From Rhodobiaceae bacterium (GTDB lineage Bacteria; Pseudomonadota; Alphaproteobacteria; Parvibaculales; Parvibaculaceae), in contig JAAWWE010000001.1 in the NCBI GenBank assembly GCA_021404525.1, positions 496,001-560,000 of the forward strand: 64,000 nucleotides of DNA. Reading direction: 5' to 3'. The position numbers were made by a program, and so were the translations under genes. This document shows, one piece after another, positions 7,953 to 15,770 of the stretch. The number at the start of each line of letters is the position of its first letter. Position 1 is the first letter of the stretch. Under the pieces are notes generated by a model, which did no database searches, was not told where the DNA came from, and saw only the letters and a program-made list of their open reading frames with translations.

Positions 7953-9001
7953 AGCATCTGCTTCTGACACTGGTGCTATGTCTCGGTTGGGCGACATCGG
8001 CAAACGCCGTCGACCGGACAGTGGCCCTGGCGGCGAAGCCCGCTAAACTTCTGTCCGACTACGGTCTGTTTGCTGATTTGACCGAGCAACTGCCTGTCGA
8101 GGGCGTGGTGCCTTACGATCTCATCACACCTCTATTCACTGACTATGCAGAGAAGAGGAGGTTTATCTCTCTGCCCGACGGAGTGACCGCGACCTATCAG
8201 GGTGCAGGCCTGCCGGACTATCCTGTCGGGACAATCCTCGTGAAGACGTTTGCTTTTCCCGATGCGGCGGCGACGGCCTCCCATGGTCTCAATCTCATCG
8301 AAACGCGGTTGCTGATCCATCAGGCGGACGGCTGGGTCGCACTTCCCTATGTCTGGAACGACGACGATACTGATGCCGTTCTGAAAAGGGCAGGCAAACG
8401 CTTGACGGTTGAGTGGACGCGAGACGACGGCACGGTGCTGCCCATCCGCTACGCCGTGCCCAATGTGAACCAGTGCAAAGGCTGTCATGTCACAAGCGGT
8501 GAGTTGATCCCAATTGGTCCCAACGTGCGCAATCTCAATCATGAGTTTGAATATGCGACGGGATCAGAAAACCAACTGACCTATTGGGCAGCCGCGGGTC
8601 TGCTGTCGCCACTACCGGCGGACCCGGCAAGCCTTCCGCGAATTGCCAATTGGCTGGATGAGGATCATGCATCCCTCAACGAACGTGCCCGCGCTTATCT
8701 CGAGATGAACTGTGCCCACTGTCACTCTGATGGTGGTCCCGGCAAAACCTCCGGCCTCTTTCTGACCTGGGAAGAAGACGACCCCTCGCGCTTGGGCGTT
8801 TTCAAACGCCCGGTGGCCGCGGGGCGGGGGTCAGGCGGCTTTGAATTCGACATCGCACCCGGCAAGCCGGATGAGTCCATCCTCTATTTCCGGATGGCTT
8901 CAACGGATCCTGGCATCATGATGCCGGAAACAGGCCGGAGCCTCGTCCACGAAGAAGGACTGGCCCTGATCCGGGAATGGATTTCCCGCATGGAAGAATA
9001 G
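7949..9001 (+). CDS. Diheme c-type cytochrome, SO2930/TIGR03806 family
   Basis: 350 residues starting with GTG that overlaps the stop of the beta-helix gene (translational coupling). A signal peptide (MKHLLLTLVLCLGWATSANA) sends it to the periplasm. Two haem-attachment motifs are visible, CKGCH near residue 176 and CAHCH near residue 255; methionines in GIMMPETG near the C-terminus could be an axial ligand. The N-terminal half, with LSDYGLFADLTEQLP and VPYDLITPLFTDYAEKRRF, is the family-specific region. It presumably passes electrons to or from a partner in the periplasm; the substrate is not known. Confidence 0.88.
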   Translation: MKHLLLTLVLCLGWATSANAVDRTVALAAKPAKLLSDYGLFADLTEQLPVEGVVPYDLITPLFTDYAEKRRFISLPDGVTATYQGAGLPDYPVGTILVKTFAFPDAAATASHGLNLIETRLLIHQADGWVALPYVWNDDDTDAVLKRAGKRLTVEWTRDDGTVLPIRYAVPNVNQCKGCHVTSGELIPIGPNVRNLNHEFEYATGSENQLTYWAAAGLLSPLPADPASLPRIANWLDEDHASLNERARAYLEMNCAHCHSDGGPGKTSGLFLTWEEDDPSRLGVFKRPVAAGRGSGGFEFDIAPGKPDESILYFRMASTDPGIMMPETGRSLVHEEGLALIREWISRMEE

Positions 9002-9134
9002 GGTCCGGCTTGGTCGCCGCTGAACCCTAGGGTTTCCGCAGCGTCTGTGAGCGATCCTGGCTCTCCGTTTGATCCGTTGGCGGAACCTGATACCCTCATG
9101 ACAATTAGTCATTTGGAGGATTGGGAGAGAGACC

Positions 9135-10877
9135 ATGCATGATCTGGTAATACGTGGCGGCACCATTGTTGACGGCACAGGTGAAGCGTCTTTTGTAGGC
9201 GACGTGGCGATCGACGGGGATCGCGTGACCCTTGTGGGTGAAGTGAAAGCCAAAGGCCGCGAAGAGATTGACGCGACCGGCAAGATTGTGACGCCAGGCT
9301 TTGTGGATGTACACACCCACTATGATGGTCAGGCGACCTGGGATGATGAAATGGCGCCCTCCAGCTGGCATGGCGTGACAACAGTCGTCATGGGCAATTG
9401 CGGCGTCGGTTTTGCCCCTGCCAAACCAGATAAACATGACTGGCTCATTGGCCTCATGGAAGGCGTGGAAGACATTCCTGGCACGGCCCTCGCGGAAGGC
9501 CTGCCGTGGAACTGGGAAACCTTCCCGGAATATTTGGATGCGCTCGAAGGACTGCCCCGCACAGTTGATGTGGCAACGCATGTCCCGCATGGCGCCGTGC
9601 GTGCATACGTTCTTGGGGAGCGGGAACGGCCGGGTGCAGTTCCGACAGACGAAGATGTCGAGCAGATGTCTCAGATTGTCGAAGATGGCTTGAAGGCAGG
9701 GGCTCTCGGCTTCTCAACATCGCGCACCATTCTTCATCGCTCCGTTGATGGAGAACTGGTTCCAGGCACAACCGCTACGAAGGAAGAACTGATTGGCATC
9801 GGTCGGGCCATGGGCCGGGCCGGCCACGGCGTTTTTGAAATGGCTTCAGACCTTCAGCCGGAATGGAAAGAGTTCGAATGGATGGGCGACTTGAGCCGCG
9901 AAACCGGTATGCCGGTGACATTTGCCGCGCTACAGTCACCTGCAAAGGCTTTGCCGTTGGAAGAACAGATTTCCGAGATGCGCGCGCAGAATGACAACGG
10001 CGCAAACATCGTCGCGCAGATTGCGCTCCGCGGAAATGGCATTGTCATGGCGTGGCGCGGCACAGTGCATCCGTTCATTTCTCACCCAAGTTGGGGCGCG
10101 ATTAGCCTTCTCCCCTGGGAAGAGCAATACGCAAAACTCAAAGATCCTGCTTTCAAGGCACAGCTCTTAAGCGAAAAGCCAATGGTGCCGGAGAATGTAG
10201 ACCTGGGTGAGATATTCGCCATCATCACGGAAGGCTGGGCACAGCAGTTCGAGATGGATGAGGACTTTAACTACGAACCACAGGTGGACGAGAGTGTCGC
10301 AGCCCGCGCGAAGGCTGCAGGCAAGTCGGGCGCTGAATATGCCTATGACATGATGATGGCAGATGACGGCAAAGGCTTCATCTATCTGCCGATCCTGAAC
10401 TATGTGGACGGCAATCTCGACTTCCTCGTGGATCTGCAACATGCGGACGATACAGTGAACAGCCTGTCTGACGGCGGCGCTCATTGTGGCACCATTTGCG
10501 ATGCGGCAAGCCCTACCTTCATGTTGGAGCACTGGGTAAAGAACCGCGCACGCGGTACGATTGCGCTGGAAAATGCGATTAAGCGTCAATGTCTCGACAC
10601 AGCGCGTCTTTATAGTCTGAATGATCGTGGTGTTCTGAAGCCGGGCTATCTCGCTGACGTCAATGTGGTCGACATGGACCGGATCAAACTGGGCAAGCCA
10701 TGGCTGGCCTTCGATCTGCCTGCAGGTGGCAAGCGGCTTCTGCAAAAGGCCGAAGGGTATGACTACACCATCAAGTCAGGGCAGGTGACCTTCAAGGGCG
10801 GCGTTGTGACAGACAAACGTCCAGGTGGTCTCATTCGCGGGCCTCAGGCGATAGAGACCCGCGCAGCGGCTGAGTAA
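9135..10877 (+). CDS. N-acyl-D-amino-acid deacylase-type amidohydrolase
   Basis: 580-residue metal-dependent hydrolase of the amidohydrolase superfamily (D-aminoacylase/DAN-like branch). It opens with DLVIRGGTIVDGTG, has the metal-binding HTHYDGQATWD at about residues 57–67, TVVMGNCGVGFAP, and a C-terminal composite sandwich domain (LKPGYLADVNVVDMD). GGAGGATTGGGAGAGA precedes the ATG. Members hydrolyse N-acyl-D-amino acids or related cyclic amides; the substrate here cannot be read from sequence. It stands alone between the cytochrome gene and the convergent SDR gene. Confidence 0.87.
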   Translation: MHDLVIRGGTIVDGTGEASFVGDVAIDGDRVTLVGEVKAKGREEIDATGKIVTPGFVDVHTHYDGQATWDDEMAPSSWHGVTTVVMGNCGVGFAPAKPDKHDWLIGLMEGVEDIPGTALAEGLPWNWETFPEYLDALEGLPRTVDVATHVPHGAVRAYVLGERERPGAVPTDEDVEQMSQIVEDGLKAGALGFSTSRTILHRSVDGELVPGTTATKEELIGIGRAMGRAGHGVFEMASDLQPEWKEFEWMGDLSRETGMPVTFAALQSPAKALPLEEQISEMRAQNDNGANIVAQIALRGNGIVMAWRGTVHPFISHPSWGAISLLPWEEQYAKLKDPAFKAQLLSEKPMVPENVDLGEIFAIITEGWAQQFEMDEDFNYEPQVDESVAARAKAAGKSGAEYAYDMMMADDGKGFIYLPILNYVDGNLDFLVDLQHADDTVNSLSDGGAHCGTICDAASPTFMLEHWVKNRARGTIALENAIKRQCLDTARLYSLNDRGVLKPGYLADVNVVDMDRIKLGKPWLAFDLPAGGKRLLQKAEGYDYTIKSGQVTFKGGVVTDKRPGGLIRGPQAIETRAAAE

Positions 10878-10900
10878 TCTGAAACAGGTATCAACCTGTC

Positions 10901-11734
10901 CTATGACGCCTTTTGAGCATCGCGCACCAACCCATCAATCATTTTGTTGATGAGTGATTGGGGCGCGATGCGCTTAACCTTGCCGAGAACGCGAGCACGG
11001 TCGAGCGGATACTTGAGCTTGCGCTTTTTGCTTTTGATCACGTCATAAATCGCAAGAGAAACTTTCTCGGGCGTGAGCTTACTCTCACGCGTATCCTTCG
11101 CCATCATGCGCACAATCGCCTGCGTTGTTGAGGTTTCAGAGGCGTCGGCTGCAATTTTCAAGTGATCGCCAACATCCGCACGGTCCATATGCATGGCGAC
11201 AGGTTGCATGATCGCTACGTCGATACTATCTGCCTTAACTTCGTGATAGAGCGCTTCACTAAAAGCTTCCAGCGCGAATTTCGACGACGTGTAAGCGCTG
11301 AGAAAAGGCACAGCCAACAGGCCACCAAGCGAACTCATCGAGATGATGAGCCCGTGACCTTGAGCGCGCATGATCGGAACAGAAGCTTTCGCAATAGACG
11401 CGAGCCCAAGCACATTAATGTCATAGACACGGGCGAGTTCTTGCCGGGAAGTCTCTTCCACTGACCCCAGAACCATCTCATTGACGCAATTCACAACAAC
11501 ATCCACGCCGCCCATCGCCTCCTTCGCAGCGGCAAGGCAGTCGGTCACGGACTGCTCATCCATCACATTCATCGCCAGCATGTCGATATCGGGAGTTGTG
11601 GACTTAGACGGATCGCGCATGGTACCTCGCACGACCATGCCCTTGTCCTGAAGTGTGCGTGCAAGCACGGTTCCCAGCCCGCCCGAAGCGCCACACACGA
11701 GAACTGTTGGCTGTTTTTTTGACTTGCCAATCAT
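10901..11734 (-). CDS. Short-chain dehydrogenase/reductase (SDR)
   Basis: 277-residue NAD(P)-binding Rossmann oxidoreductase. The cofactor loop is CGASGGLGTVLA near residue 15; the catalytic residues are the serine in SMSSLGG and the tyrosine/lysine in SAYTSSKFALE. The GASGGLG glycine pattern with a basic position downstream favours NADP(H). The ATG at 11734 lies 4 bases beyond the TetR stop, so SDR follows TetR in one operon and is probably self-controlled through the twin palindromes at 12373–12417. Substrate unknown; a steroid, lipid or alcohol is likely for this branch (inference). Confidence 0.88.
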   Translation of the reverse strand: MIGKSKKQPTVLVCGASGGLGTVLARTLQDKGMVVRGTMRDPSKSTTPDIDMLAMNVMDEQSVTDCLAAAKEAMGGVDVVVNCVNEMVLGSVEETSRQELARVYDINVLGLASIAKASVPIMRAQGHGLIISMSSLGGLLAVPFLSAYTSSKFALEAFSEALYHEVKADSIDVAIMQPVAMHMDRADVGDHLKIAADASETSTTQAIVRMMAKDTRESKLTPEKVSLAIYDVIKSKKRKLKYPLDRARVLGKVKRIAPQSLINKMIDGLVRDAQKAS

Positions 11735-11738
11735 AAGG

Positions 11739-12374
11739 TTATGCCTCTTCCTGGTTGCGTAGATAGACGGCCATGTCAGCGACGCGGCTGGCATGTTCTC
11801 GAATGAAATCGTCGGCCATGGGGTTCACGCCAAAAAGCTCACGACATTCATGTTCGGCGTTAAAGACCAGCGTGGCAGCACCAACCGTCATGTAATAATA
11901 GTGAGGGTCCTGCACGATCCCGACAAAGTCCTGAAGCCATTCCAATCGATTGCGATGGAAGGTTGAGATCAGATAGTCGAGACGCCAGCTGTCTGTACGC
12001 CCTTCCTGAATTATCAGGCGGTTAAGTTCCGGCGCTTCCGCACTGAACCGCACAAACGCTGTGATGACCGCTCTGAGCCGTCCGTCCTCATCGAGATCAC
12101 CCAGGACCGGCGCCAGCGGCTCCACCCGCGCTTGCAGAACCGCCAGGATCCGATCAACGGCCGCCTTCCAGAGACCTTCTTTGTCCGTGAAATGGTACGC
12201 AGCCGCGCCGCGCTGCACGCCGGCATCGGCTTCAAGAGCCCGAACTGAGACGCCATCATAGGTATGTGTGGCAAAGGCCTCTGTCGCGACATCCAGCAAC
12301 GCTTCCCGCGTTTCTGCTGCCCGCTTCTGCTGGCGGCGTTTGGGTGGCGACGTTTCTGAAATATTTGTGTTCAT
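11739..12374 (-). CDS. TetR-family transcriptional regulator
   Basis: 211 residues from the ATG at 12374 (in-frame ATG 12386 and TTG 12410 are alternatives, but both fall inside or beyond an operator palindrome). The DNA-binding domain reads RRQQKRAAETREALLDVATE, then VSVRALEADAGVQRGAAAYHF; the C-terminal part resembles the TetR_C_33/CecR-like regulators (ELNRLIIQEGRTDSWRLDYL). First gene of an operon with an SDR, divergent from a cytochrome b561 gene. The short palindromes over its own start codon strongly suggest autoregulation and control of the divergent gene. Confidence 0.9.
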   Translation of the reverse strand: MNTNISETSPPKRRQQKRAAETREALLDVATEAFATHTYDGVSVRALEADAGVQRGAAAYHFTDKEGLWKAAVDRILAVLQARVEPLAPVLGDLDEDGRLRAVITAFVRFSAEAPELNRLIIQEGRTDSWRLDYLISTFHRNRLEWLQDFVGIVQDPHYYYMTVGAATLVFNAEHECRELFGVNPMADDFIREHASRVADMAVYLRNQEEA

Positions 12375-12417
12375 GTCACTTGACATAATAAAGTGCAATA
12401 AATATGTCAAGTGACAT
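12373..12417. promoter_or_regulatory. Twin TetR operators between TetR–SDR and cytochrome b561
   Basis: Two 14-base palindromes, ATGTCACTTGACAT (12373–12386) and ATGTCAAGTGACAT (12404–12417), each have perfect 6-base arms ATGTCA/TGACAT and are exact inverted complements of each other. Their centres are 31 bases apart, three helical turns, so two regulator dimers could sit on the same DNA face. They flank the AT-rich segment that must carry the divergent promoters. Assignment to the adjacent TetR protein is inference from position. Confidence 0.75.
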
Positions 12418-12487
12418 AATTAGAATTCGGGCGGTTCTTCTGAGAAACAACGCAGAAGTAGGGCCGATGCAGGGAGGACAAGGGTAC

Positions 12488-13045
12488 ATGGCAAACACAC
12501 AGACAAACGATTTTGCAGTGGGTCAAAAGATCGTTCATTGGCTTATGGCGATTGTGATCATGCTTGATCTCTATATTGCCCAGAAGTTTGGCGGCGTGAT
12601 GGAGGACTGGGACCGCTTTGAGTCTCGCTCAGATCACGCAACACTCGGCACCATCGTGGCGGTTCTGTTTGCCATTCGCATCTATCTGAGATGGAAACAT
12701 GGTGCGCCCGCACTTCCAGCAGACATGCCTGGCTATCAAAAAATGCTCGCACATGCGGCGCATTGGCTCTTATACGGTTTGATTGGTGCCCTGATCGCGA
12801 CAGGAATTCTGAGTGCAATGAATGCAGACTCACTTGTGACGCCCTTTGGTCTGTTTGCATACGGGAACGGCACTGGAGCTGAAGCCACTTTTGTCTACAT
12901 TCGTGGATTCCATGAGCTGATGACCAACCTGATTATTGGTCTGATCGGATTGCACATCGTCGCAGCTCTGTATCATTTGATTATCGTCCGCGACGGTGTC
13001 ACAGGACGTATGCTGAAGTTTTGGAAGAGTGAGAAGCAGGCATAG
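12488..13045 (+). CDS. Cytochrome b561-family membrane protein
   Basis: 185-residue four-helix membrane protein of the bacterial di-haem cytochrome b561 (CybB-like) family. It has hydrophobic helices near residues 13–33, 50–68, 90–110 and 140–165. Histidines suited for haem ligation are in VHWLMAI, DHATLG, AHWLLYG, and the pair GFHELMTN/GLHIVAALYH. ATG 12488 is chosen because GGGAGGAC (12471–12478) precedes it and the family homology starts at once. It may link the quinone pool to a periplasmic or SDR-linked redox reaction; regulated with the divergent TetR–SDR operon. Confidence 0.88.
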   Translation: MANTQTNDFAVGQKIVHWLMAIVIMLDLYIAQKFGGVMEDWDRFESRSDHATLGTIVAVLFAIRIYLRWKHGAPALPADMPGYQKMLAHAAHWLLYGLIGALIATGILSAMNADSLVTPFGLFAYGNGTGAEATFVYIRGFHELMTNLIIGLIGLHIVAALYHLIIVRDGVTGRMLKFWKSEKQA

Positions 13046-13063
13046 AAGCGGCGCGAGGCGTGC

Positions 13064-13498
13064 CTAGCTCTTCCTTTTCTTCGCCAAGTGGTAGGTCAGC
13101 GCACTTGCAAGGCAGTGCCGCACCTCTTTCTCTGGCAGCTTCTTTCTGACATCAAGAATGAGTGCCCGGTTCCCTTCAAATGTCAGTCTGTCGCCATACA
13201 TGTCTCGGAAGGTGGAGACCAGGTTTGTCTGGCAGTGGAAATAGATCGCCACATGATTGGGGTCGTCTTTGATCGCGTCAATCCGGACCGTTGTCCCGCT
13301 TTTGGTTTCCGGCGTCAGGTAGCTGGGCTGCCCCCACTTTAGTGTTTCCTGCAGCGCTCCAACACCTTCGGTCTTTGCCGCCGTCTGGAAAACCAGAGCG
13401 CGGAGCGCCAGAAGCTTTTGACGGGCTTTGCCCTGATAGCTTTCAAAAACCGCTGCGACACTGTCTATTTCAAACGGAATTTGAGATTTCTTCGTCAT
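13064..13498 (-). CDS. DUF1801 domain protein
   Basis: 144 residues, a YdhG-like alpha/beta protein. Recognisable parts are LRALVFQTAAKTEGVGALQE, LKWGQPSYLT and VAIYFHCQT, followed by LILDVRKKLPEKEVRHCL. The family's biochemical function is unknown. The C-terminus is basic (LAKKRKS). It is convergent with the cytochrome b561 gene, whose stop lies 18 bases away. Confidence 0.8.
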   Translation of the reverse strand: MTKKSQIPFEIDSVAAVFESYQGKARQKLLALRALVFQTAAKTEGVGALQETLKWGQPSYLTPETKSGTTVRIDAIKDDPNHVAIYFHCQTNLVSTFRDMYGDRLTFEGNRALILDVRKKLPEKEVRHCLASALTYHLAKKRKS

Positions 13499-13681
13499 GT
13501 CAGCCTGCGTCTCGCGTCTTACCTGTCATGCGAAAAGTGTAACATGAGCCCCTGACGGTTCCTGTCAGTAGAGGCTTGGCGAGCCTATACGGCGCCGCTC
13601 TTGGCTTTAGAGCCGAATCCGAAGAGAATACCCCTAGCTCGTTCAAGGTGTTAGCGAGTTTAAGCAGTCTAGGAGTTGGTC

Positions 13682-14116
13682 ATGTTACGCCAGGTCGGCG
13701 CAATCCCGTTTGTCATTCGTGAAACAGAACCGTTGGTTCTGATGATTACGTCACGCACACACGAGCGCTGGATATTTCCGAAAGGTGCTGTTGAAGAGGG
13801 CGAGACAGCGGCTGATGCGGCGCTCCGTGAAGCGTATGAAGAAGCCGGCATTCGTGGCCGGATGCTCGATCAGTTTGCGCACGAAGTTCAGGCGATCAAA
13901 CAGATGGCTGATGGTCCTCGTGATCTGATTGTGACTTACATACCGTTGCATTTCACGGAGCAGCATGATGAATGGCCGGAGCGCAAAAACAGGGACCGTC
14001 ACTGGGTGACCTTGTCTGATGCGCGCAAGATAGCAGGCGGCCCTGATATCCATAGCGCCCTCGAAGGCTTTGAAGCGCTGTTACCCAACCTTCACAGCAT
14101 TGCCAAAATAAAATAG
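13682..14116 (+). CDS. NUDIX hydrolase
   Basis: 144 residues. The NUDIX box GAVEEGETAADAALREAYEEAGI (residues about 37–59, cited here as G-x5-E-x7-REAYEEAGI) binds Mg2+ for cleavage of nucleoside or inositol diphosphate compounds. The start HERWIFPKGAVEEGE resembles the small diphosphoinositol/dinucleotide polyphosphate branch. ATG 13682 follows AGGAG at 13671–13675. Its last 25 bases overlap the 3' end of the convergent phosphate transporter gene. Confidence 0.9.
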   Translation: MLRQVGAIPFVIRETEPLVLMITSRTHERWIFPKGAVEEGETAADAALREAYEEAGIRGRMLDQFAHEVQAIKQMADGPRDLIVTYIPLHFTEQHDEWPERKNRDRHWVTLSDARKIAGGPDIHSALEGFEALLPNLHSIAKIK

Positions 14117-15597
14117 ATCGTTGCTGACAGAGTTGCAGCAGCAGGAACAGTGATGACCCAGGCGGCGGCAATCGAATAAGCAAATCGGCGGCGAACGAGC
14201 ATTCGCTTTTGGCGAATAACAGGCTGACGCAGAGCCTCGTCAGGCGTGGCACTGAGCAGCACTTTGCGCCGACCTTCTTTGCGTTTTGGGTTTTCCAGAT
14301 ACTCGCGAAGGAAGCCCACCCCGAAGATTGACCCAATCGCGATATGGGTAGAGCTGACCGGCAATCCCATATTGGTGGCGATTAAGACGGTGACAGCGGC
14401 TGACAGCGCAACGCAATAGGCGCGAATGGCGTTAAGGCGCGTGATTTTCTCGCCCACAGTCCGAATGAGCTTGGGTCCGAAAAGCGCCAGTCCCATCGCA
14501 ATCCCCAAGCCACCAATGGCCAATACCCAGAAGGGAATGGCGACCTTGGACTGCAGGCCCGTGGTGTCGGTGACGACGGACGCAATGGCCGCCAGCGGCC
14601 CGACAGCGTTCGCGACGTCGTTGGCGCCATGGGCGAAGGATAAGAGAGCCGCTCCCAAAATGAGAGGCAGATGAAAGAGGCGGGGGATTTCTTTTTTCTT
14701 GTTTCGCAGACCTGCAGATAGGCGCTTGATGTAGGGGATAGAAAGGACACCCGCGATGATGAAGGCAAGAACGGAGACGAGGAGCACTTCTTCCAGGCCG
14801 GGTTTCCAGATCCGCTTGAGACCTTTAAGCGCCATATAGGCGGCAAAAGTCGCGGCCATAAGCGCAATCAAAACGGGTACCCATGTCCGCGCAGCGGCGA
14901 GCTTGTCTTCTTTATTGAGGATGAGAACTTTAATGGAGGCGAGCAGCCCCGCAGCGATCACACCACCAAGAACCGGCGAAATCACCCAGCTGGCAGCAAT
15001 GCTCGCCATGGTCGGCCAATTGACCACGCTGAGCCCGGCTGCAGCAATGCCACCCCCCAGAACTCCACCAACGATGGAGTGGGTTGTGGAAACCGGCGCG
15101 TTCAAAACTGTCGCCAGGTTGATCCAGAGCGCCGCCGCAATAAGAGCGCTCATCATGAGAAGAACGAAGTCACCTTCGTCGACCGAACCTTCTGGGCTGA
15201 TGATGCCTTTAGCGACCGTGCTGACCACATCGCCGCCGGCGAGAAGGGCGCCTGCGGCTTCACAAACCACGGCAATGGCGACGGCACCGCCAATTGTCAG
15301 CACCTTGCCCCCGACGGCTGGGCCCATATTGTTAGCAACGTCATTGGCCCCAATATTCAGCGCCATATAGCCGCCAAAGATTGCAGACATAACGAGGATC
15401 AGCGTTGCGTTGATGCCGCCCTGCGGACCTATAAGAGAACTGGAGGCGACCGAGATGCCAATGGCGCCCAGAAACAGCACGGAAAGGACAATGGGTAGAG
15501 CTTGAATGCGGAAACCGCGGGCTGAATTGAGGATAAACTCCTGGCGCCGCAGATCGTTGACGTACCGGTTTTCAAGTTTCTTGTTGGCCACACGCAC
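14092..15597 (-). CDS. Inorganic phosphate transporter, PiT family
   Basis: 501-residue inner membrane Na+/H+-coupled phosphate carrier. The duplicated PHO4 signature is clear: GANDVANNMGPAVGGKVL in the N-terminal half and HGANDVANAVGPLAAI in the C-terminal half, plus APVSTTHSIVGG and LPVSSTHIAIGS repeats. A hydrophilic N-terminus of ~35 residues precedes the first helix, and about ten helices are expected. The first codon is GTG (15597); a second in-frame GTG follows at 15591. No PhoU-like DUF47 partner is adjacent, which is unusual for Pit loci. Confidence 0.92.
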   Translation of the reverse strand: MRVANKKLENRYVNDLRRQEFILNSARGFRIQALPIVLSVLFLGAIGISVASSSLIGPQGGINATLILVMSAIFGGYMALNIGANDVANNMGPAVGGKVLTIGGAVAIAVVCEAAGALLAGGDVVSTVAKGIISPEGSVDEGDFVLLMMSALIAAALWINLATVLNAPVSTTHSIVGGVLGGGIAAAGLSVVNWPTMASIAASWVISPVLGGVIAAGLLASIKVLILNKEDKLAAARTWVPVLIALMAATFAAYMALKGLKRIWKPGLEEVLLVSVLAFIIAGVLSIPYIKRLSAGLRNKKKEIPRLFHLPLILGAALLSFAHGANDVANAVGPLAAIASVVTDTTGLQSKVAIPFWVLAIGGLGIAMGLALFGPKLIRTVGEKITRLNAIRAYCVALSAAVTVLIATNMGLPVSSTHIAIGSIFGVGFLREYLENPKRKEGRRKVLLSATPDEALRQPVIRQKRMLVRRRFAYSIAAAWVITVPAAATLSATIYFILAML

Positions 15598-15711
15598 CCC
15601 CCGGGAATCGGCCTGCAGATAAGGCGCGGAACCGAATCTGCAACAGCAATAAGGTTATTGGGTAGCATTCCGGGCGCCAGATTGCACGGCCCGCAGGCGC
15701 CCTTTGCATAC

Positions 15712-15741
15712 AGAAACGGCGTCACCTGCTGGTGACGCCGT
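15712..15741 (-). terminator. Terminator of the acyl-CoA ligase gene
   Basis: ACGGCGTCACC (15716–15726) and GGTGACGCCGT (15731–15741) form a perfect 11-base-pair stem with a TGCT loop, about 30 bases past the ligase stop. On the minus strand it is followed by only TTTC, a short U-run. Confidence 0.65.
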
Positions 15742-15770
15742 AACTTGAGAATAAGTGTTTCTTGGGAAAC

